Made by a program: the position numbers and the translations under genes. 64,000 bases of DNA. Origin: Streptomyces naganishii JCM 4654. GTDB lineage: Bacteria > Actinomycetota > Actinomycetes > Streptomycetales > Streptomycetaceae. Location of the stretch: the NCBI RefSeq assembly GCF_014650575.1, contig NZ_BMVF01000010.1:62001-126000 (forward strand), read 5' to 3'. The notes under the pieces were generated by a model. It was not told the origin of the DNA. It searched no databases and saw only the letters and a list, made by a program, of their open reading frames with translations. The first letter of the stretch is position 1. Each line of letters begins with the position of its first letter. Below, piece after piece: positions 58,420-64,000 of this stretch.

Positions 58420-58698
58420 GGGCCTCAGCTTACGTCCCCGGCCGGGGGAGCCTTCGCCGCCGTGGGCCTCGGTGCCGTCGACGCGGGTCTGCGTGTGTGC
58501 CACGCCGGGGCTGCGCAAGTTCTCCCCAGGGTCTACGCGCGGAGATAGCCTTTTCGGCTTTATATGTTCATACTGAAACAGTCTGAGTCTGGCCACTTCT
58601 GTTCGTATGAAACGCCAAGGAAGTCCACGGCGGCGCGACGGAAGCCCCCAAGGGCCCGCCTCGGCACCCCTACCCCCCGCCCCCTTGAGGTCACCCGC

Positions 58699-60150
58699 AT
58701 GTCCACCTCGGCCACCGCCAAGGCCCCCGCCCCCGAGCAGCCGGGCACGCCGCCCGTGTACGGCGCTCTCGACCGCTACTTCAAGATCTCCGAACGCGGC
58801 AGCACGCTGTCGCGGGAGATCCGCGGCGGTTTCGCCACCTTCTTCGCGATGGCCTACATCATCGTGCTGAACCCGATCATCCTGAGCAGCGCGAAGGACG
58901 TGTACGGGCATCAGCTCAACAGCGGCCAGCTGGTCACCGCCACCGCCGTGACCGCCGCGTTCACCACGCTGCTCATGGGCGTCATCGGCAACGTGCCCAT
59001 CGCGCTCGCCGCCGGGCTCGGCGTCAACACCGTGGTCGCGCTCCAGCTCGCCCCGCGCATGTCCTGGCCGGACGCGATGGGCATGGTCGTCCTCGCCGGC
59101 TTCGTGGTGATGCTGCTGGTCGCCACCGGCCTGCGGGAGCGGGTCATGAACGCGGTGCCGCTCGGCCTGCGCAAGGGCATCTCCATCGGCATCGGCCTGT
59201 TCATCATGCTGATCGGCCTGGTCGACTCCGGCTTCGTCTCCCGCATCCCGGACGCCGCCCACACCACCGTCCCGCTCCAGCTGGGCGCCGACGGCCACCT
59301 CAGCGGCTGGCCGGTGCTCGTCTTCGTGCTGGGCGCGCTGCTCACCCTGGCGCTGATCGTGCGCAAGGTGCCCGGGGCGATCCTGATCTCGATCGTCGCG
59401 ATGACCGTCCTCGGTGTCGTCGTCAACGCCGTCGCCAAGGTGCCCTCCTGGGGTCTGACCACCCCGAAGTGGCCCGGCAACCCGGTCTCCACGCCCGACT
59501 TCGGCCTGATCGGCCAGGTCAGCCTGTTCGGCGGCTTCGCCAAGGTCGGCGTGCTCACCGGCGTCCTGTTCGTCTTCACCGTGCTGCTGTCCTGCTTCTT
59601 CGACGCCATGGGCACGATCATGGGCATCAGCGACGAGGCGAAGCTGACCGACGCCCAGGGGCAGATGCCCGGCATCAACAAGGTCCTCTTCGTCGACGGC
59701 ATCGCCGTCGCGGCCGGCGGCGCCAGCTCCTCCTCGGCCACCACCTGCTTCGTGGAGTCGACCGCGGGTGTCGGCGAGGGCGCCCGTACTGGCTTCGCCA
59801 ACGTCGTGACCGGCGCGCTGTTCGCCGTGGCGCTGTTCCTGACCCCGGTCGCCACCATGGTCCCGTCCCAGGCGGCCACCCCGGCGCTGCTCGCGGTGGG
59901 CTTCCTGATCCTGGCGGGCTCGGTGCGGGAGATCGACTGGTCCGACTACACGATCGCGATGCCGGCCTTCGTCACCATGGTGATGATGCCGTTCACCTAC
60001 TCGATCACCAACGGCATCGGCATGGGCTTCATCACCTTCGTCCTGCTGCGCCTGGCGGCCGGCCGCGCCCGCGAGGTGCCGGCGGCGATGTACGTGGTGG
60101 CGGCGGTGTTCGGCTTCTACTACCTGATGCCGGCCCTGGGCCTGACCTGA
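58699..60150 (+). CDS. NCS2-family purine permease (AzgA-like)
   Basis: The 483-residue, roughly 12-helix protein has the AzgA-type signatures RGGFATFFAMAYIIVLNP, NVPIALAAGLGVNTVVALQLAPRMSWPDAMGMV, DAMGTIMGISDEA and SSSSATTCFVESTAGVGEGARTG, the latter near the substrate site. Relatives import hypoxanthine, guanine or adenine with protons. The ATG follows TTGAGG; a longer in-frame start at 58564 was rejected. The 279-bp gap upstream is divergent with DUF2530; an A+T-rich stretch (GGCTTTATATGTTCATACTG, 58555-58574) may be its promoter. No purine riboswitch was recognised. Confidence 0.92.
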   Translation: MSTSATAKAPAPEQPGTPPVYGALDRYFKISERGSTLSREIRGGFATFFAMAYIIVLNPIILSSAKDVYGHQLNSGQLVTATAVTAAFTTLLMGVIGNVPIALAAGLGVNTVVALQLAPRMSWPDAMGMVVLAGFVVMLLVATGLRERVMNAVPLGLRKGISIGIGLFIMLIGLVDSGFVSRIPDAAHTTVPLQLGADGHLSGWPVLVFVLGALLTLALIVRKVPGAILISIVAMTVLGVVVNAVAKVPSWGLTTPKWPGNPVSTPDFGLIGQVSLFGGFAKVGVLTGVLFVFTVLLSCFFDAMGTIMGISDEAKLTDAQGQMPGINKVLFVDGIAVAAGGASSSSATTCFVESTAGVGEGARTGFANVVTGALFAVALFLTPVATMVPSQAATPALLAVGFLILAGSVREIDWSDYTIAMPAFVTMVMMPFTYSITNGIGMGFITFVLLRLAAGRAREVPAAMYVVAAVFGFYYLMPALGLT

Positions 60151-60163
60151 CCCCGGGTGGGGT

Positions 60164-60355
60164 TCACGTGGGCCGGGTGACCCCGTAGAACCTCTCCGTC
60201 TCCTCGACGGCGGTCTGGAACCGCTGGTCGAAGTCATCGCGAATGAGCGTCCGGACGACATAGTCCTGGACGCTCATTCCTCTTTTGGCGGCATGGTGCC
60301 GGAGCCGTTCGAGCAGCTCACGGTCTATGCGCAGGCTGAGCACGCTGGTCCCCAT
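60164..60355 (-). CDS. Ribbon-helix-helix protein (CopG/Arc type)
   Basis: A 63-residue protein, SVLSLRIDRELLERLRHHAAKRGMSVQDYVVRTLIRDDF, with the ribbon-helix-helix pattern of small DNA-binding regulators and antitoxins. No toxin gene is adjacent, so it may be an orphan regulator. It begins MGTS at an ATG at 60355. Confidence 0.8.
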   Translation of the reverse strand: MGTSVLSLRIDRELLERLRHHAAKRGMSVQDYVVRTLIRDDFDQRFQTAVEETERFYGVTRPT

Positions 60356-60496
60356 GGGATCGAGGGTCGCCGCACGGCCGCGCGGGTCGCGTCACGTTCC
60401 GCGGCAAGATCACCCATTTGAGTGATGTTGGCGCGAAACGGCCCGCGCGTGGCCGGGGTCACGGGCGGGACGGCGTGTCCCAGGTGGTCTTTAGCG

Positions 60497-60514
60497 AGAG
60501 TAATGAGTTACTCT
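60497..60514. promoter_or_regulatory. MarR-type operator
   Basis: AGAGTAATGAGTTACTCT is a perfect 7-bp inverted repeat with a 4-bp centre, ending 7 bp before the MarR start. It would block the MarR-MFS promoter when bound. Confidence 0.65.
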
Positions 60515-60521
60515 AAAGAAC

Positions 60522-60959
60522 ATGCCGGACCTTACCCATGGCGACGACGCTGCCGCCGTGAACTCGCTGCGATCCGCCGTGATGCGGCTGTCCCGTCGGC
60601 TCAAGCACCAGCGCGTCGACGAGTCGCTGAGCCCCACCGAGATGTCGGTGCTGGGCACCCTCGCCAACTGCGGAAGCGCCACCCCGGGCGAGCTCGCCCG
60701 CAAGGAGCACGTGCAGCCGCCGTCGATGACCCGCATCGTGGCGCTGCTCGAGGCCAAGGGGCTGGTCCGGCTGGAGCCGCACCCCGAGGACCGGCGCCAG
60801 AAGGTCGTCACCAGGACCGAGCAGGCCGTGACCATGCTCGAGGAGAGCCGCCGCAAGCGGAACGCGTTCCTGGCCGGCCTGGTCGAAGGGCTCGACGAGG
60901 ACGAGTGGGCCAAACTGCGCGCCGCCGCCCCCGTGCTGGAGAAGCTCGCACATCTGTAA
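60522..60959 (+). CDS. MarR-family transcriptional regulator
   Basis: A 145-residue winged-helix protein: LSPTEMSVLGTLANCGSATPGELARKEHVQPPSMTRIVALLEAKGLVRLEPHPEDRRQKVV, the standard MarR HTH and wing with the DRR salt bridge residues. It probably represses itself and the MFS exporter 31 bp downstream, responding to the exported compound or an antibiotic. No clear ribosome-binding site precedes the ATG at 60522, and the operator sits immediately upstream, so the mRNA may have a very short leader. Confidence 0.92.
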   Translation: MPDLTHGDDAAAVNSLRSAVMRLSRRLKHQRVDESLSPTEMSVLGTLANCGSATPGELARKEHVQPPSMTRIVALLEAKGLVRLEPHPEDRRQKVVTRTEQAVTMLEESRRKRNAFLAGLVEGLDEDEWAKLRAAAPVLEKLAHL

Positions 60960-60990
60960 ACAGGCAGCGTTTCGCGAGGAGGCGAACCCT

Positions 60991-62340
60991 TTGAGTACGG
61001 GATCCGGAGCAGCTTCCGCCCCCGCACCGACCACCCCTTCGACCCCGGTCCCCCGCAAGTCCTCGATGTTCAGCTCGCTGCGCATCAGGAACTACCGGCT
61101 GTTCTTCCTGGGCCAGGTCGTCTCCAACACCGGCACCTGGATGCAGCGCATCGCCCAGGACTGGCTGGTGCTCAGCCTCACCGGCTCCTCCGCCGCGGTC
61201 GGCATCACCACCGCCCTCCAGTTCCTGCCGATGCTGCTGTTCGGGCTCTACGGCGGTGTGCTCGTCGACCGGCTGCCCAAGCGGCCCGCGCTGCTCGTCA
61301 CGCAGTCGTCGATGGCCGTCACCGGCCTCGCGCTCGCCGCGCTCACCCTGACCGGACACGTCCAGGTCTGGCACGTCTACGTGGCCGCCTTCGCGGTCGG
61401 CCTCGCCACGGTCGTCGACAACCCGGCCCGCCAGTCCTTCGTCTCCGAGATGGTCGGCCCCGGCCAACTGCAGAACGCGGTCAGCCTGAACTCGGCCAAC
61501 TTCCAGTCCGCCCGGCTGATCGGCCCCGCCGTCGCGGGCGTCATGATCACCGGGGTCGGCACCGGCTGGGCGTTCCTCGCCAACGGCCTGTCCTTCGTCG
61601 CGCCCATCGCGGGACTGCTGCTGATGCGCGCCCGTGAGCTGCACGTCGTCGAGCGCGCCCCGCGCGGCAAGGGCCAGCTCCGCGAGGGCCTGCACTATGT
61701 CGCCGGGCGCCCCGACCTGATCTGGCCGATCGTCCTGGTCGGCTTCATCGGCACCTTCGGCTTCAACTTCCCGGTCTGGCTGTCGGCCTACGCCGACGAC
61801 GTCTTCCACGCCGGCGCCGGCGCGTACAGCCTGTTCAACACGATGATGGCGATCGGCTCCCTGATCGGCGCCCTGCTCGCCGCCCGGCGCGGAACGGCCC
61901 GGCTGCGCGTGCTGATCGCGGCGGCCGTCGCCTTCGGCACGCTGGAGATCGTCTCCTCGCTGGCCCCGTCGTACTGGCTGTTCGCGCTGCTGATGACCCC
62001 GATCGGCGTCTTCGGCATGACCGTCAACGTCACCGCCAACACCGCGGTCCAGATGGCCACCGACCCGGCCATGCGGGGACGGGTGATGTCCCTGTTCATG
62101 ATGGTCTTCATGGGCGGTACGCCCCTGGGCGCCCCGCTGGTCGGCTGGGTCACCGACGCCTACGGCGCCCGGATCGGCTTCGCCCTCGGCGGCATCGTCT
62201 CGGTCGCCGCGGCCACCGCCGTCGGCCTGATCCTCACCCGCCTCGGCGGCCTCCGCCTCACCCTCGCCTGGGACCACGGCCACCCCCGGGTGAACCTGGT
62301 CCCCCGAAACCACCGTGAGGAACTGGCCCCGGTCGCGTGA
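60991..62340 (+). CDS. MFS multidrug-type exporter
   Basis: A 449-residue transporter with 12 predicted helices after a Thr/Pro/Ala-rich N terminus. MFS/DUF894 (EntS-like) features: RNYRLFFLGQVVSNTGTWMQRIAQDWLVLSLT, the loop VDRLPKRPALLV, VDNPARQSFVSEMVG and AMRGRVMSLFMMVFMGGTPLGAP. Likely exports a drug or siderophore-like compound; substrate unknown. The TTG at 60991 lies just after GAGGAGGCG. It follows the MarR gene by 31 bp and is almost certainly under its control. Confidence 0.9.
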   Translation: MSTGSGAASAPAPTTPSTPVPRKSSMFSSLRIRNYRLFFLGQVVSNTGTWMQRIAQDWLVLSLTGSSAAVGITTALQFLPMLLFGLYGGVLVDRLPKRPALLVTQSSMAVTGLALAALTLTGHVQVWHVYVAAFAVGLATVVDNPARQSFVSEMVGPGQLQNAVSLNSANFQSARLIGPAVAGVMITGVGTGWAFLANGLSFVAPIAGLLLMRARELHVVERAPRGKGQLREGLHYVAGRPDLIWPIVLVGFIGTFGFNFPVWLSAYADDVFHAGAGAYSLFNTMMAIGSLIGALLAARRGTARLRVLIAAAVAFGTLEIVSSLAPSYWLFALLMTPIGVFGMTVNVTANTAVQMATDPAMRGRVMSLFMMVFMGGTPLGAPLVGWVTDAYGARIGFALGGIVSVAAATAVGLILTRLGGLRLTLAWDHGHPRVNLVPRNHREELAPVA

Positions 62341-62388
62341 GCCGAGCCGGCGGGCCGGAGGGCCGGCCTCCGCCCGCCCGCCCGGCCC

Positions 62389-62976
62389 CTAGTCGCGCGG
62401 AAACTCGCCGGTCTTGATCACAAGGCCGACGACCGTGCCGGTGAGGTCCAGTTCCTCCCCGAAGTCGGCCTTCACCTCGACGGCGTACTTGCCGTCCCGG
62501 GGGTGGGTGTGGACGACGCACTCACCCCGGTAGGGGTCGGCGATCACGAGGACGGGGACCCCGGCCTTGGCGTAGGCGGCCTTCTTCGGGCCGTAGTCGT
62601 TGGCCGCCGTGCCCTTGGAGATGACCTCGGCGACGAACTCGACGTCCTCACAGCGCCAGTGGCCCCCCTCCGTCCTGCCGGCGTCCTCGGCGATCACCGT
62701 CACGTCGGCCGCGAACCCGTTGAGGTGGCCCGGATAGTCGATCCGGACGTCCGACTTGACGCGTTTGCGGGGGTACTTGGTCCGCAACTGCTCGATGAAG
62801 TCCAGGATGATCTCCCAGTGGGTGTCCCGCTGTGGCGACATGAAGACGGTCCCCTCGACGACCTCGACCTTGTATCCCTCGGGGACGGGCATCTTCTCGA
62901 GCCGCTCGAACATCTCGTCGAGCGTGATCGTGTTGTCGCTCTCGGCCATCGCGATCCTGTCTTCAAGGACGGTCAT
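62389..62976 (-). CDS. Uma2-family (DUF820) restriction-endonuclease-fold protein
   Basis: A 195-residue protein with the Uma2/DUF820 layout: YKVEVVEGTVFMSPQRDTHWEIILDFIEQL, then VKSDVRIDYP, AADVTVIAED, CEDVEFVAEVISKGTAANDYGPKKAAYAKAGVPVLVIADP, giving a PD-(D/E)xK-type active site (D...ExxSK). These are putative nucleases, abundant in cyanobacteria and Streptomyces; substrate unknown. The ATG at 62976 follows GGAGGAGCG. Confidence 0.87.
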   Translation of the reverse strand: MTVLEDRIAMAESDNTITLDEMFERLEKMPVPEGYKVEVVEGTVFMSPQRDTHWEIILDFIEQLRTKYPRKRVKSDVRIDYPGHLNGFAADVTVIAEDAGRTEGGHWRCEDVEFVAEVISKGTAANDYGPKKAAYAKAGVPVLVIADPYRGECVVHTHPRDGKYAVEVKADFGEELDLTGTVVGLVIKTGEFPRD

Positions 62977-63079
62977 CGTGGCGCTCCTCCCCGGCCGCCC
63001 CATGAACGAGTACGGCCGCGCGGTACAACGATACGCACGGTCGCTCGGACACGTCCGGGGCGTGGCGGAGACTGGGCCC

Positions 63080-63652
63080 ATGAGACTCTTCGCCGCCGTG
63101 CTGCCCCCCGAGGATGTCGTGCGTGAGCTCGAGCGGATGGTCCGGGAGTTGCGGGGGCTGCCGGGGGCGGAGGGGCTGCGGTGGACCGGGCCGGCCGGGT
63201 GGCACTTCACGCTCGCGTTCTACGGCGAGGTCGACGACGGGGTCGTACCGGAGCTGGAGGAGCGGCTGGGGCGGGCCGCGGGCCGTACGCCGGCCTTCGG
63301 GCTCGCCCTGAGCGGGGGCGGCCAGTTCGGGCGGGGCAAGGCGCTGTGGGCCGGGGCCGAGGGCGATCTGCGGACCATGCGGCTGCTGGCCGAGCGCGCG
63401 GAGGCGGCGGCGCGCAAGGCCGGCGTGGAGATGGGGGAGCACCGCCGCTACAAGGCCCACCTGACCGTGGCCCGCGGCCGGGACGCGGTGGACGTGCGGC
63501 CGTACGTGAAGGCACTGGAGGGCTTCGGCACGCGCACCTGGACCGTGGAGGAGCTGGTCCTGGTCCGCAGCCACCTGCCGAGGTCGGGCGTGCCCGGGGA
63601 GCAGCCCCGTTACGAGGCGGTCGCCCGCCGGCCGCTCGGCGGCGCCGGTTAG
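63080..63652 (+). CDS. thpR: RNA 2',3'-cyclic phosphodiesterase (ThpR, 2H family)
   Basis: A 190-residue 2H phosphoesterase with two HxTx motifs, WHFTLAF near residue 43 and KAHLTVAR near residue 130, each supplying a catalytic His and Thr. It opens 2',3'-cyclic phosphates on RNA to 2'-phosphates and is a former 2'-5' RNA ligase. The ATG at 63080 lies 9 bp after GGAG. Confidence 0.92.
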   Translation: MRLFAAVLPPEDVVRELERMVRELRGLPGAEGLRWTGPAGWHFTLAFYGEVDDGVVPELEERLGRAAGRTPAFGLALSGGGQFGRGKALWAGAEGDLRTMRLLAERAEAAARKAGVEMGEHRRYKAHLTVARGRDAVDVRPYVKALEGFGTRTWTVEELVLVRSHLPRSGVPGEQPRYEAVARRPLGGAG

Positions 63653-63662
63653 TCTCGAATAC

Positions 63663-63752
63663 GTGGACCCGAAGACCCGGAACCGGATCATGGCCGGTGC
63701 GCTTGTGCTGATGTTCGCCGTCGTCGCCCTGGCGGCCGTGCTCGGCAGGTGA
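63663..63752 (+). CDS. 29-residue small membrane protein
   Basis: A GTG start at 63663 gives VDPKTRNRIMAGALVLMFA and then a hydrophobic helix ending VLGR before TGA. One transmembrane helix with a basic N terminus; every codon but a few ends in G or C. It lies 10 bp after thpR and could be co-transcribed. Such micro-proteins are easily missed; coding status is likely but not certain. Confidence 0.55.
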   Translation: MDPKTRNRIMAGALVLMFAVVALAAVLGR

Positions 63753-63765
63753 CGCCGCCGAGCAC
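63738..63765 (+). terminator. Hairpin at the end of the thpR unit
   Basis: GTGCTCGGC pairs with GCCGAGCAC (9 bp) around a 10-nt loop. It overlaps the stop of the 29-residue gene. No T-tract. Confidence 0.5.
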
Positions 63766-63824
63766 GTCGAGCATGCCGAGCACGGCCGCCGCGGGACGTT
63801 CAGTGACCGGCGCCGATCACCCGC

Positions 63825-64000
63825 TCACCAGGCGAAGGCCTCCGGGGACGGTCCCGGGCCCGGGAAGACCTCGTCCAGCCCGGCCAGCACCTCCTCGCTC
63901 AGCTCCAGCTCGACCGCCCGCAGCGCCGACTCCAACTGCCCGGCGGTGCGCGGCCCCACGATCGGGCCGGTCACGCCGGGCCGGGTGAGCAGCCAGGCCA
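63825..64000 (-). CDS. Aldo/keto reductase, C-terminal part
   Basis: The minus strand codes for AWLLTRPGVTGPIVGPRTAG, then QLESALRAVELELSEEVLAGLDEVFPG and the terminal PSPEAFAW. This is the usual end of an aldo/keto reductase, including the IVGPRT strand that binds NADPH phosphate. The gene continues past the right edge. Confidence 0.88.
   Translation of the reverse strand, partial: AWLLTRPGVTGPIVGPRTAGQLESALRAVELELSEEVLAGLDEVFPGPGPSPEAFAW

Noticed and set aside
58420..58698. A+T-rich leader of the purine permease considered as a purine riboswitch
   Set aside because: The conserved purine-aptamer loop sequences were not found; only a plain promoter-like stretch is seen.

Overview
The window is high-G+C actinobacterial chromosome, almost certainly from a Streptomyces. 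Third codon positions are nearly all G or C and GTG/TTG starts are common. Gene content and order match, from memory, the S. coelicolor SCO4276 to SCO4340 core region: cdgB, the nag genes, otsA/otsB, groEL2, murQ, mqnB/mqnD and an XPB helicase. No rRNA, tRNA, CRISPR array or insertion sequence was seen. The coding calls below are from reading translations, gene start signals and motifs; no database search was run.

Layout. (1) 1-4.6 kb: a TerD protein, an ArfB-type ribosome-rescue hydrolase, small enzymes and the diguanylate cyclase CdgB, behind BldD-like and Crp-like sites. (2) 4.6-10.5 kb: amino-sugar use, with a sugar kinase, NagA, NagK and an orphan sugar-binding lipoprotein divergent across two DasR-type (dre) sites. 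(3) 10.6-14.7 kb: trehalose synthesis (otsB, otsA) and glucosyl-3-phosphoglycerate synthase, with tandem repeats at gene ends. (4) 14.8-16.7 kb: a SAM-I riboswitch ahead of a threonine-synthase-fold enzyme and a CysO-type sulfur carrier, which reads as a methionine-linked operon. (5) 17.2-19.4 kb: cspA and groEL2 with two CIRCE operators.

(6) 19.4-28.9 kb is an accessory zone: a RelE/Phd toxin-antitoxin pair, a zinc-ribbon HTH protein, a WhiJ-like XRE/DUF397 cluster with two small genes, an ene-reductase, the tail of a broken MFS transporter, and a divergent pair made of a 915-residue SIR2-STAND NTPase and a membrane-anchored macro-domain protein. That pair looks like an NAD-based anti-phage system and is the most interesting item here.

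(7) 29-35 kb: MurQ and its RpiR-type regulator (recycling of N-acetylmuramic acid), small conserved genes and CutC. (8) 35-43.4 kb: three nucleic-acid machines (HelD-like, XPB, and a WYL/helicase-associated protein) with a GT87-type membrane glycosyltransferase. (9) 43.7-50.2 kb: membrane proteins, a HAD hydrolase, a longer cold-shock protein, the futalosine menaquinone genes mqnD/mqnB, a DUF2771 lipoprotein and an MFS transporter. (10) 50.2-64 kb: a repeat-rich gap, DUF3027, a sacsin-like GHKL ATPase, a CtpE-type P-type ATPase, a purine permease, a MarR/MFS pair, a Uma2-family protein, ThpR and the end of an aldo/keto reductase.

A recurring oddity is the amplification of gene 3' ends: at otsA, gpgS and the MFS gene at 48.7 kb the last bases including the stop codon are repeated in tandem just downstream.
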